From: Streptomyces marokkonensis
GTDB taxonomy: Bacteria; Actinomycetota; Actinomycetes; Streptomycetales; Streptomycetaceae
Reading direction: 5' to 3'
Length of the DNA stretch: 64,000 bases
Assembly: GCF_008312835.1 (NCBI RefSeq)
Contig: NZ_VSKS01000009.1
Span: 225,492-289,491 of the forward strand
The position numbers were made by a program, and so were the translations under genes. This document shows positions 54,631 to 63,075 of the stretch, piece after piece (position 1 is the first letter of the stretch; each line of letters begins with the position of its first letter). The notes below the pieces were generated by a model that was not told where the DNA came from, ran no database searches, and worked only from the letters and a program-made list of their open reading frames with translations.

Positions 54631-56390
54631 ACGGGGAGCGGCTTCCCCTCGCCGAGCCCTCCGATGTGCGCCGGGCGGCCGCGGAACTGGTGCGGGCGGA
54701 CGGGCGGGCCTTCGCCGGCGTACTGGCGCTGAACGGGCTGGCGGCCGTGGCGGGACTGGCCGGGCCCTGGCTGCTGGGGCGGATCATCGACGAGGTGCGC
54801 GGCGGGGGCGGCGTGGCGGTGGTGGACCGGCTGGCGCCGGTGATCCTGCTGTGCGCCGTCACGCAGTTGCTGCTGTCCCGCTGGGCCCGGTACGTGGGGC
54901 ACCGCTTCGGGGAGCGGACGCTGGCCCGGGTGCGGGAGCGGTTCGTGGACCGGGCGCTGGCGCTGCCGTCGTCGGTGGTGGAGCGGGCGGGCACGGGTGA
55001 CCTGACGGCGCGGGGCACGGCGGACGTGACCGCCGTGGGCACGACGCTGCGCGACGCCGGTCCCGCGCTGCTGGTCAACGCGGTGCAGTCGCTGTTCGTG
55101 ATGGTCGCGGTGCTGGTGGTGGACCCGCTGCTGGGGGTCCTCGGGCTGCTCGGGCTGACGCCGATCTGGCTCGTGCTGCGCTGGTACCTGCGCCGGGCCC
55201 GCGACGCCTATCTCGCCGAGGGCGCCGCGAACTCGGACGTGGCGGAGATCGTCGCGGCGACGGCGTCGGGGGCCCGCACGGTGGAGGCCTTCCGGCTTCA
55301 GGAGCGGCGGATCCGGGCGAGCCGGGACGCGCTGGACACCTCCCGGCGCACCCGGTTCCACACGCTGTTCCTGCGCACGGTGTTCTTCCCGGTGGTCGAG
55401 GTGTCGTACATCGTGCCGGTGGCCGGGGTGCTGCTGCTCGGCGGATGGCTGCACCACGAGGGCACCGTGAGCCTCGGGGCGGTGGTGGCGACCTCCCTGT
55501 ACCTGCTGCAGCTGAGCGGCCCGCTGGACGAGGTGCTGATGCGGCTGGAGCAGTTGCAGAGCAGCGGTGCCTCGTTCGCCCGGGTGGAGGGGCTGGCCCG
55601 GGCTCCGCGCACGGCGGAGCGGGGCGACAGCCCGGATCCGGCCGGTGACCGCATCGACGTGACCGGCGTGCGGTACGCCTACGAGGGGGGCGGCGAGGTG
55701 CTGCGCGGGGTCGATCTGACGGTGACACCGGGTGAGCGGCTGGCGATGGTGGGGCCGTCCGGTGCGGGGAAGACCACGCTGAGCCGGCTGCTGGCGGGCG
55801 TGGACGCGCCGACCGCGGGGTCGGTGACCGTGGGCGGGGTGCCGGTGTCCGGTCTCGACCCGGAGCGGCTGCGGCGGCAGGTGGTGCTGGTCACCCAGGA
55901 GCACCACGTGTTCCTCGGTTCGGTCCGCGACAATCTGCGGATCGCCGAACCGGCCGCCGGGGACGAGCAGTTGTGGGCCGCGCTGGCCGTGGTCGGCGCC
56001 GAGGCGTGGGTGCGGGAGCTGCCGGAGGGGCTGGACACGGAGCTGGGCGAGGGCGGCCACGCCACGGACGGCCCGCAGGCGCAGCAACTGGCGCTGGCGC
56101 GCGTGGTGCTGGCCGACCCGCACACGCTGATCCTGGACGAGGCCACCGCCCTGCTCGATCCGGCGACCGCCCGGCACACCGAGCGTGCGCTGGCCGCCGT
56201 CCTGGAGGGCCGTACGGTCATCGCCGTCGCCCACCGGCTGCACACCGCGCACGACGCGGACCGTGTGGCCGTCATGGAGGACGGCCGGCTGACCGAACTC
56301 GGCGCGCACGACGAACTGGTGGCCGCGGACGGGGCGTACGCGGCGCTGTGGCGTTCCTGGCACGGCGACCGGCCCGCCACCGCGCCGTAG
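54627..56390 (+). CDS. ABC half-exporter 4 (sole ATPase subunit of the pair)
   Basis: A 587-aa half-transporter whose ATPase domain is the mirror of half-exporter 3: Walker A GPSGAGKTT (about 376), Walker B TLILDEATALLD with catalytic Glu, and H-loop VAHRLHT are intact, but the signature is lost (ATDGPQAQQLALAR where LSGGQRQRLALAR is expected). Only the site made of this protein's Walker motifs and the partner's LSGGQ can be complete, so the heterodimer should have one active and one wholly inactive site. Four-base overlap with the preceding gene. Confidence 0.92.
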   Translation: MNGERLPLAEPSDVRRAAAELVRADGRAFAGVLALNGLAAVAGLAGPWLLGRIIDEVRGGGGVAVVDRLAPVILLCAVTQLLLSRWARYVGHRFGERTLARVRERFVDRALALPSSVVERAGTGDLTARGTADVTAVGTTLRDAGPALLVNAVQSLFVMVAVLVVDPLLGVLGLLGLTPIWLVLRWYLRRARDAYLAEGAANSDVAEIVAATASGARTVEAFRLQERRIRASRDALDTSRRTRFHTLFLRTVFFPVVEVSYIVPVAGVLLLGGWLHHEGTVSLGAVVATSLYLLQLSGPLDEVLMRLEQLQSSGASFARVEGLARAPRTAERGDSPDPAGDRIDVTGVRYAYEGGGEVLRGVDLTVTPGERLAMVGPSGAGKTTLSRLLAGVDAPTAGSVTVGGVPVSGLDPERLRRQVVLVTQEHHVFLGSVRDNLRIAEPAAGDEQLWAALAVVGAEAWVRELPEGLDTELGEGGHATDGPQAQQLALARVVLADPHTLILDEATALLDPATARHTERALAAVLEGRTVIAVAHRLHTAHDADRVAVMEDGRLTELGAHDELVAADGAYAALWRSWHGDRPATAP

Positions 56391-56856
56391 CCGTCCCCGG
56401 GCGCGCCCGGGCGGAGGAGTCGTCGCCGCCGGCCGTGGCCGGCGGGGCGGCGCGCGCCGGAACGGGGCGGGCACCCCGGGGGCCTCGGCCGGCGCGTCAC
56501 CGCCGCGGCCCGTGCCGTTCCGCGGGCCGCGGGCGGGGCCCGGTTTCGTCGATGTCACGCGTCCCGGCCCCGCGGGCGGCCGGCCGTCGCCTTTCCGCAC
56601 CGCGCCCCGGCTGTTCGTATACCGAACCTGAACTCCCGGACAACGAACGATTTCCGGCCAATGTTTTGACGCGCTCCTGACAGCAACCGCGATCCCCTGC
56701 CACTCTTCCCACGGCCGCTCCACAGCAACCCCACAGCGTCACCCCACCGTTGCGCGGCGGCCACAGCTCAGAGCACTTCCGTTCTGCCCGGACGGCTCAC
56801 CAGCCGACCGGTCTCCCCAGGCCGCGCGACCCGCGGCCACGCAGAAGGAGTCAGCG
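56391..56856. promoter_or_regulatory. Intergenic region before the secreted protease
   Basis: This 466-bp region has no convincing gene. It starts with two terminator-like palindromes (separate entry). GTTCG-TATAC-CGAAC (56613-56627) is a 15-bp inverted repeat about 230 bp upstream of the protease start and an operator candidate. TTGACG at about 56670 resembles a -35 box, but no matching -10 follows. The last 20 bp contain the protease ribosome site AAGGAG. Confidence 0.4.
56396..56444 (+). terminator. Terminator-like palindromes after half-exporter 4
   Basis: A perfect 16-bp palindrome CCCGGGCGCGCCCGGG (56396-56411) and a second perfect stem CGCCGGCC-GT-GGCCGGCG (56427-56444) lie within 55 bp of the exporter stop codon at 56388-56390. 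Loops are very tight and there is no U-tract; two stacked GC stems are plausible as a terminator here. Confidence 0.5.
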
Positions 56857-58902
56857 TTGAGAACCAGGTCGTCCCACAGACGCACCCCCCACACCGCGCA
56901 CCGCCGCGCCGCCGCCGTCGCCCTCGCCGGGGTGGCCGCGCTGATCGCCACGGCCGTGCAGTCCGGCAGCGCCGCCGCCGCGCCCGAGCAGGCGCCGGCG
57001 GCCGCCGCCGAGGCGAAGCCGGGTGCCGAGTCGGTCAGGCTCACCCCCGCCCAGCGCGCCGCGCTGATCCGAGAGGCGAACGCCACCAAGGCGGAGACCG
57101 CCAAGGACCTCGGTCTGGGCGCGAAGGAGAAGCTCGTCGTCCGTGACGTCCTCAAGGACCGCGACGGCACCGTCCACGTCCGCTACGAGCGCACCTACGA
57201 CGGTCTGCCCGTCCTCGGCGGCGACCTGGTCGTCCAGGGAGACACGGCCGGCGAGGCCGACTCCGTCGTGAAGGCCACCCGGGCCGCGGTGAAGCCCGCG
57301 ACCACCACCGCGAAGGTGCCGGCCGCCGAGGCCGAGCAGCAGGCCCTGTCCGCGGCGAAGGCCGAGGAGGCCAAGGGCGCCGACGTCGACCGCGCCCCGC
57401 GCAAGGTGATCTGGGCGGCCGGGGGCAAGCCGGTCGTGGCGTACGAGACGGTCGTCGGCGGCCTCCAGCACGACGGCACCCCGCAGGAGCTGCACGTCGT
57501 CACCGACGCCACCACGGGCGAGAAGCTGTACGAGTGGCAGGCCGTGCAGAACGGGACCGGCCACACCGTCTACAGCGGCACCGTCGACCTGACGACCACG
57601 CAGTCCGGGTCGTCGTACAACCTCACCGACGGGGCGCGCGGCGGGCACAAGACGTACAACCTCAACCGCGGCACCTCCGGCACCGGCACCCTGTTCTCCG
57701 GCTCCGACGACGTGTGGGGCAACGGCAGCCCGTCCAACCTGGAGTCGGCCGCCGCCGACGCCCACTACGGGGCCGCGCTGACCTGGGACTACTACAAGAA
57801 CGTGCACGGCCGCAGCGGCATCCGCGGTGACGGCGTGGGCGCCTACTCCCGGGTCCACTACGGCAACAACTACGTCAACGCGTTCTGGTCGGACAGCTGC
57901 TTCTGCATGACGTACGGCGACGGCTCGGGCAACGCCAACCCGCTGACCTCGATCGACGTGGCCGCGCACGAGATGACCCACGGTCTCACCTCGAACACGG
58001 CCGGCCTCAACTACAGCGGCGAGTCCGGCGGCCTCAACGAGGCGACCAGCGACATCTTCGGCGCGACGGTCGAGTTCTACGCCAACAACTCCTCCGACGT
58101 CGGTGACTACCTCATCGGCGAGGAGATCGACATCAACGGCGACGGCACGCCGCTGCGCTACATGGACAAGCCGAGCAAGGACGGCGCGTCCAAGGACAGC
58201 TGGTACTCCGGCATCGGCTCGATCGACGTGCACTACTCGTCCGGCCCCGCCAACCACTTCTTCTACCTGCTGAGCGAGGGCAGCGGCACCAAGACCATCA
58301 ACGGTGTCACCTACAACTCGCCCACCTCGGACGGCCTCCCGGTCACCGGCATCGGCCGCGCCAAGGCGGAGAAGATCTGGTTCCGCGCGCTGACCACGAA
58401 GTTCACCTCCACCACCAACTACGCGGGCGCCCGCACCGGCACCCTGGCGGCGACCGGTGAGCTGTACGGCACGGACAGCGCCGAGTACAAGGCGGTGCAG
58501 GACGCCTGGGCGGGCATCAACGTGGGCACGCGCTCCGGCGGCGGCGGCGGTGGCGGTACGTCCTTCGAGAACACCGCCGACGTGTCGATCCCGGACGCCG
58601 GCTCCGCGGTGACCTCCTCGATCACGGTCTCCGGGCGGACGGGCAACGCGCCCTCCAACCTCCAGGTCGCGGTGGACATCGTGCACACCTGGAGCGGTGA
58701 CCTGGTCGTCGACCTGGTGGCCCCGGACGGCACGGTCTACAACCTGAGGAACCGCACCGGCGGCTCCGCGGACAACATCAACGAGACCTACACGGTCAAC
58801 GCCTCCTCCGAGGCCGCCAACGGCACCTGGAAGCTGCGGGTGCAGGACGTGGCGCGGTACGACACCGGCTACATCAGCGGCTGGAAGCTCACCTTCCCGT
58901 AA
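56857..58902 (+). CDS. Secreted thermolysin-type zinc metalloprotease (M4) with P domain
   Basis: A 681-aa secreted preproenzyme starting at TTG (56857), with AAGGAG upstream. Signal peptide: RRAAAVALAGVAALIATAV...AAA. Then an FTP/PepSY propeptide (about 60-220), the M4 catalytic domain with VAAHEMTHGL (zinc His pair and catalytic Glu) and NEATSDIFG (third ligand Glu), plus SIDVHYSSGPANHFFYLL with the substrate His region. A Gly-rich linker leads to a C-terminal proprotein-convertase P domain (ADVSIPDAGSAVTSSITVSG...). Neutral protease for external protein; it could feed the peptide importer. Confidence 0.95.
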   Translation: MRTRSSHRRTPHTAHRRAAAVALAGVAALIATAVQSGSAAAAPEQAPAAAAEAKPGAESVRLTPAQRAALIREANATKAETAKDLGLGAKEKLVVRDVLKDRDGTVHVRYERTYDGLPVLGGDLVVQGDTAGEADSVVKATRAAVKPATTTAKVPAAEAEQQALSAAKAEEAKGADVDRAPRKVIWAAGGKPVVAYETVVGGLQHDGTPQELHVVTDATTGEKLYEWQAVQNGTGHTVYSGTVDLTTTQSGSSYNLTDGARGGHKTYNLNRGTSGTGTLFSGSDDVWGNGSPSNLESAAADAHYGAALTWDYYKNVHGRSGIRGDGVGAYSRVHYGNNYVNAFWSDSCFCMTYGDGSGNANPLTSIDVAAHEMTHGLTSNTAGLNYSGESGGLNEATSDIFGATVEFYANNSSDVGDYLIGEEIDINGDGTPLRYMDKPSKDGASKDSWYSGIGSIDVHYSSGPANHFFYLLSEGSGTKTINGVTYNSPTSDGLPVTGIGRAKAEKIWFRALTTKFTSTTNYAGARTGTLAATGELYGTDSAEYKAVQDAWAGINVGTRSGGGGGGGTSFENTADVSIPDAGSAVTSSITVSGRTGNAPSNLQVAVDIVHTWSGDLVVDLVAPDGTVYNLRNRTGGSADNINETYTVNASSEAANGTWKLRVQDVARYDTGYISGWKLTFP

Positions 58903-58974
58903 ACCGGGAGCGAGTGACGCGAGCGGCGCCCCGCCTTTCTCCATGGCGTGGGCGCCGCCCTACTCTTGGGTCCC

Positions 58975-59496
58975 ATGTCTTCGGCGGACTTCACCTACGA
59001 CCACGTCGGCGCGACCCGGGATCCCGGTTTCTGCCCTCCCGGCTTCCACCCCATGGAGGTGCGCACCCGGCTCGGCGAGGGCGAGGCGGTATTCCGGCAG
59101 GCGGCGGAGGCGCTGCTCACCTGGGAACTGCACCGGGAGCTGGGGGTCGGCATCGAGACCTCCGCCGAGCGGGCGGCACCGGACGTCGACGTCACCGTCA
59201 CCCTCGCCGGGGTGGTCAGGGCGCCCTGTCGGGTGGTGTGGACGGTGGAGGAGCACCGCAGGGCCGGCTGGGCGTACGGCACGCTGGCCGGACATCCGGA
59301 GAGCGGCGAGGAGTCCTTCGTGGTGGACCGCACGGGCGACGGAACGGTGTGGCTGACCGTCGCAGCGTTCAGCAGGCCCGCCCGCTGGTACTCCCGTGCG
59401 GGCGGCCCGGCCACCCGCGGCCTCCAGCACGCCTACGCCCGCCGCTGCGGCAAGGTCCTGCGCCGCCTGGCCACCCGGGGCGTCGAGACGGACTGA
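58975..59496 (+). CDS. DUF1990 family protein
   Basis: A 173-aa protein of the DUF1990 (UPF0548) family: DFTYDHVGATRDPGFCPPGFHPMEVRTRLGEG and WTVEEHRRAGWAYGTLAGHPESGEESFVV are hallmark segments, and the fold is probably SRPBCC/START-like with a ligand cavity. Function unknown. The ATG at 58975 is preceded by TACTCT eight nt upstream (58961-58966) with no clear ribosome site, suggesting a leaderless or nearly leaderless mRNA. Confidence 0.85.
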   Translation: MSSADFTYDHVGATRDPGFCPPGFHPMEVRTRLGEGEAVFRQAAEALLTWELHRELGVGIETSAERAAPDVDVTVTLAGVVRAPCRVVWTVEEHRRAGWAYGTLAGHPESGEESFVVDRTGDGTVWLTVAAFSRPARWYSRAGGPATRGLQHAYARRCGKVLRRLATRGVETD

Positions 59497-59559
59497 CGCG
59501 CCCCGGGCACCTGCGGCCTCCGCGGCCCGCGGACGGGCTCACCGGGCGCGGGGGCGGGT

Positions 59560-59629
59560 CCCACCCGGGCCGCCCCCGGGGGTGTCTCCCAGGCCCTTCG
59601 GGCACTGGGGGAGGCACGACCGCCCGCGG
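59560..59629. repeat. 70-bp dispersed repeat, intergenic copy
   Basis: Gapless match to 50203-50272 inside half-exporter 1 (about 12 differences in 70). The hairpin-forming part gggggtgtctccc...gggggagg lies here between the converging DUF1990 gene (stop 59496) and glgP (stop 59651), where it can serve as a bidirectional terminator. Confidence 0.8.
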
Positions 59630-59650
59630 GCCGGGCGGCCGGGGGCGGCG

Positions 59651-62269
59651 TCACCGCATCAGCAGTCCCGCCGCCTCCACCACGTCCTCCGACGGCACCG
59701 CCAGCAGGCCCAGCTCCGCGCCGGAGGCGAGCAGTCGGTGGCTGGGCAGAATGCGGACCGTGTAGCCGAAGGGGCCGGTACGGTCCAGGGAGAGCGGGCC
59801 CTCGTACACCCAGCGGCCCTCCTGGTCGGGCGTGCCCGCCGGTTTGAGCGGCACGGCCGCCGCGTCGGTGATGCGGTCCTCCTCGTCCACCCGCCCGGAG
59901 ACCGCCTGCACCTCGACGTCCTCCGGCTTCAGGTCGCCGAGGCCGACCCGCACCCGCAGCCCGAGCGTGGTGCCGAGTTCCGCGGTGGCCGCCGTCACGG
60001 ACGTCTCGACATGGTCGACGGTCACGCCGTGCCAGGCGCCGCGCACCCTCGCCTTCCACGCGGCGAGTGCCCGCGCGGAGTCCGGGTCCATCGCGCGGTG
60101 CGCGTGGGCGGCGGGCGCGTACAGGCGCTCGACGTACTCCCGGACCATGCGGCCGGCCAGCACCTTCGGGCCGAGCAGGCTCAGCGTCCGGCGCACCATC
60201 TCGATCCAGCGGTCCGGCAGCCCGCTCCGCCCCCGCTCGTAGAAGGCCCGCGTCACCCGCTCCTCCAGCAGGTCGTACAGCGCCGCGGCCTCTATGTCGT
60301 CGCGCCGGTCCGGATCGGTTCCCGCGCCGTCCGCCGTGGGGATGGCCCAGCCGAAGTCGGGCTGGAACCACTCGTCCCACCAGCCGTCGAGGACGGACAG
60401 GTTGAGGCAGCCGTTGAGCGCGGCCTTCATCCCGCTGGTGCCGCACGCCTCCAGCGGCCTGAGCGGGTTGTTCAGCCAGATGTCGCAGCCGGGGTAGAGC
60501 TTCTGCGCCATCGCCATGCCGTAGTCGGGCAGGAACACGATCCGGTGCCGCACGCGCGGGTCGTCGGCGAACCGGACGAGCTCCTGGATGAGCCGCTTGC
60601 CGCCGTCGTCCGCCGGGTGCGCCTTGCCCGCGATCACGATCTGCACCGGCCGCTCGGGGTGCAGCAGCAGTTCCATCAGCCGGTCCCGGTCGCGCAGCAT
60701 CAGCGTCAGCCGCTTGTACGACGGGACGCGCCGGGCGAAGCCGATGGTCAGCACGTCCGGGTCGAGCACCCCGTCGATCCAGCCCAGCTCGGCCGTCCCG
60801 GCGCCGCGCTGCCGCCAGGAGGCGCGCAGCCGCTCGCGCACCTCCAGCACCAGCAGTTCGCGCAGGGACCGCCGCAGGTCCCAGATGTCCTGGTCGGCGA
60901 TGTCGGCAACGGAGTCCCAGCGGTCGGAGTCGCCGACGCTCAGCGCCTCCTCGGCGCGCTGGGCACCGATCTGCCGGGCGCCGAGCCGGAACACCTCGGG
61001 GGCGACCCAGGTGGGCGCGTGCACCCCGTTGGTCACGGAGGTGATCGGCACCTCGTCGGGGTCGAAGCCGGGCCAGAGCCCGGAGAACATCTCCCGGCTG
61101 ACGTGGCCGTGCAGCAGGGAGACGCCGTTGGCGCGCTGTGCGAGACGCAGGCCCATCACGGCCATGTTGAACAGGTTGGGCTCGCCGCCGGGGTAGGTCT
61201 CCATGCCCAGCCGGAGGATGCGGTCGACCTCCATGTTCGGCAGCTCGGCGTGCGGACCGAAGTGGCGGGCGACCAGTTCGCGGTCGAAGCGGTCGATGCC
61301 GGCCGGGACGGGGGTGTGGGTGGTGAACACGGTCCCCGCGCGGACCGCCTCGAGCGCCGCGTCGAAGTCCAGCCCGTGGGCGCGCAGTTCGGCGATGCGC
61401 TCCAGGCCGAGGAAGCCGGCGTGCCCCTCGTTGGTGTGGAACACCTCGGGTTCGGCGTGTCCGGTGAGCCCGCAGTACGTGCGCACCGCCCGGACCCCTC
61501 CTATGCCGAGCAGCATCTCCTGGAGCAGCCGGTGCTCGCTGCCGCCGCCGTAGAGCCGGTCGGTCACACCGCGTTCGCCGAGGTCGTTCTCCTCGACGTC
61601 GGAGTCCAGCAGGAGCAGCGGGATCCTGCCCACCTGGGCCACCCAGATCCGGGCGCGCAGCGAGCGGTCGCCGGGCAGGGCGAGGGTGATCTGGGCGGGG
61701 GTGCCGTCGGCCTCCTTGAGCTGCTCCAGGGGCAGCTCGTTGGGGTCGAGCACGGGGTAGTGCTCCTGCTGCCAGCCGTCCCGGGACAGGGACTGGTGGA
61801 AGTAGCCGTGCCGGTAGAGCAGGCCGACGCCGACGAGGGGGACGCCGAGGTCGCTGGCCGCCTTGAGATGGTCGCCGGCCAGGATGCCCAGACCGCCGGA
61901 GTACTGCGGCAGGGCGGCCGTGATGCCGAACTCCGGGGAGAAGTAGGCGATGGCGGCGGGCAGGCGGTCGGTCTGGGCCTGGTACCAGCGGTCACCGGTC
62001 ATATAGGTGTGCAGATCGGCCGTGACCGCGTCGAGACGGTTCAGGAAGTCACGGTCCCCGGCCAGCTCAGTGAGCCGCTCGGTCGCCACGCTGCCCAGCA
62101 GCCGTACGGGGTCGCGGCCGGCGGCTGCCCAGCGTTCGGGGTCGACGGAGCGGAACAGGTCACGGGTCCCGGTGTGCCAGGACCAGCGCAGGTTGCGGGC
62201 CAGATCGCTCAGGGGCCGGAGAGGTTCGGGGAGCACGGGTCGGACGGTGAATCGACGGATCGCCTTCAC
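59651..62269 (-). CDS. glgP: Alpha-glucan (glycogen) phosphorylase
   Basis: An 872-aa GT35 enzyme of the actinobacterial/archaeal short type (alpha-glucan phosphorylase group), releasing glucose-1-phosphate from glycogen or acting on maltosyl units. The N-terminal DUF3417 region (LPEPLRPLSDLARNLRWSWHTGTRDLF) precedes the GT-B core: YFSPEFGITAALPQYSGGLGILAGDHLKAASDLG, VFHTNEGHAGFL, SVTNGVHAPTWV, RRVPSYKRLTL and the PLP-site segment EACGTSGMKAALNG. GTG at 62269 with GAGGTGG. Divergent from glgE, its pathway partner. Confidence 0.95.
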   Translation of the reverse strand: MKAIRRFTVRPVLPEPLRPLSDLARNLRWSWHTGTRDLFRSVDPERWAAAGRDPVRLLGSVATERLTELAGDRDFLNRLDAVTADLHTYMTGDRWYQAQTDRLPAAIAYFSPEFGITAALPQYSGGLGILAGDHLKAASDLGVPLVGVGLLYRHGYFHQSLSRDGWQQEHYPVLDPNELPLEQLKEADGTPAQITLALPGDRSLRARIWVAQVGRIPLLLLDSDVEENDLGERGVTDRLYGGGSEHRLLQEMLLGIGGVRAVRTYCGLTGHAEPEVFHTNEGHAGFLGLERIAELRAHGLDFDAALEAVRAGTVFTTHTPVPAGIDRFDRELVARHFGPHAELPNMEVDRILRLGMETYPGGEPNLFNMAVMGLRLAQRANGVSLLHGHVSREMFSGLWPGFDPDEVPITSVTNGVHAPTWVAPEVFRLGARQIGAQRAEEALSVGDSDRWDSVADIADQDIWDLRRSLRELLVLEVRERLRASWRQRGAGTAELGWIDGVLDPDVLTIGFARRVPSYKRLTLMLRDRDRLMELLLHPERPVQIVIAGKAHPADDGGKRLIQELVRFADDPRVRHRIVFLPDYGMAMAQKLYPGCDIWLNNPLRPLEACGTSGMKAALNGCLNLSVLDGWWDEWFQPDFGWAIPTADGAGTDPDRRDDIEAAALYDLLEERVTRAFYERGRSGLPDRWIEMVRRTLSLLGPKVLAGRMVREYVERLYAPAAHAHRAMDPDSARALAAWKARVRGAWHGVTVDHVETSVTAATAELGTTLGLRVRVGLGDLKPEDVEVQAVSGRVDEEDRITDAAAVPLKPAGTPDQEGRWVYEGPLSLDRTGPFGYTVRILPSHRLLASGAELGLLAVPSEDVVEAAGLLMR

Positions 62270-63075
62270 AAGCCACCTCGGCGCGTTCGTGAGAGACGCG
62301 GTGTGCGTCCGGGCATCGCTGCCGACAGTACCGGCGCGGGCACCGTCCGCGCGGGAAGCCGGAGGACTCGGGTACCTCCCTGCCGTTACCCAAACGATTC
62401 ACCTCAATGCGGATATGGCCGGATCCTCACCCGTGATCCGGTTCGGCCGCCGCGGGCAACGGCAACACGTCGGCCGCGCTCCGCTCGCCGGCGGGTGGGC
62501 GGTGGGCAGTCCGGCGCGGTCGGCGCGTCCACCGGCAGGACAAGAAACCGGCCTTTTCCCCCTGTGGCTCGGCGCCCGGTCCGGTCGTCGCGGGGGTGTC
62601 GGTCACCCCGGCCTCCGCCATGGGCGCCGGCGCGTGGATCGCCGGCCCGAGCGCACCGGCGGCGTCCCCGTTCCCGGCCTGAGCGGCGGCTCCGGATCCG
62701 CCGGGCACCGCCGCACGACGCCGGCCCGAGCGTCGAACGCCCTGCTCAGGGGGTGGTGTGCGGGACGGCGGCACGTCGCGAGGGCCCGGTTCGCGTGCGG
62801 CGCGGCACCCCCGCGGGACGCCGGACGCCGACCGGCCGGAGTCGATCCGGCCACGGCGGGAACGAGCCAACGGGAGGGGCTTCGGGACCGGCTCCCGTGC
62901 CGCGCGGACGGGGCCGGTCTTGAGTGTCGACATACGCGTGAGTAGTTAACAAAGTGCCGGATTGCCCACCCGAACAGTGTGGGAAGGCTCCTGCGGGTAC
63001 ACCCCACAGAAACCCCGCAGGACCCACCTCCCCACAGTCATCCGCCCACCCACGTTGACGCGGACAGGAGCGGTC
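62270..63075. promoter_or_regulatory. glgP-glgE divergent regulatory region
   Basis: An 806-bp region without a convincing gene. On the minus strand TACTGT (62325-62330) could be the glgP -10 box, giving a leader of about 50 nt. The middle (62450-62900) is plain GC-rich DNA; an open frame on the minus strand (62427-62933) has low-complexity Arg/Pro/Ala content and weaker third-position bias and was not called. The glgE promoter is in its own entry; its leader would be about 120 nt. Confidence 0.45.
62920..62948 (+). promoter_or_regulatory. glgE promoter (sigma-70-like)
   Basis: TTGAGT (62920-62925) and TAGTTA (62943-62948) are separated by exactly 17 bp in an unusually AT-rich patch (gagtagttaacaaag). 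Transcription would start near 62955, about 120 nt before the glgE ATG. This is the best sigma-70 (HrdB) type promoter match in the window. Confidence 0.65.

Noticed and set aside
59396-62923. Plus-strand open frame of about 1175 codons opposite glgP
   Set aside because: Shadow of glgP: no family resemblance, biased composition, no ribosome site.
62427-62933. 168-codon minus-strand frame between glgP and glgE
   Set aside because: Arg/Pro/Ala-rich without a recognisable domain, weaker GC3 pattern than true genes, no Shine-Dalgarno, and its 5' end overlaps the glgE promoter.
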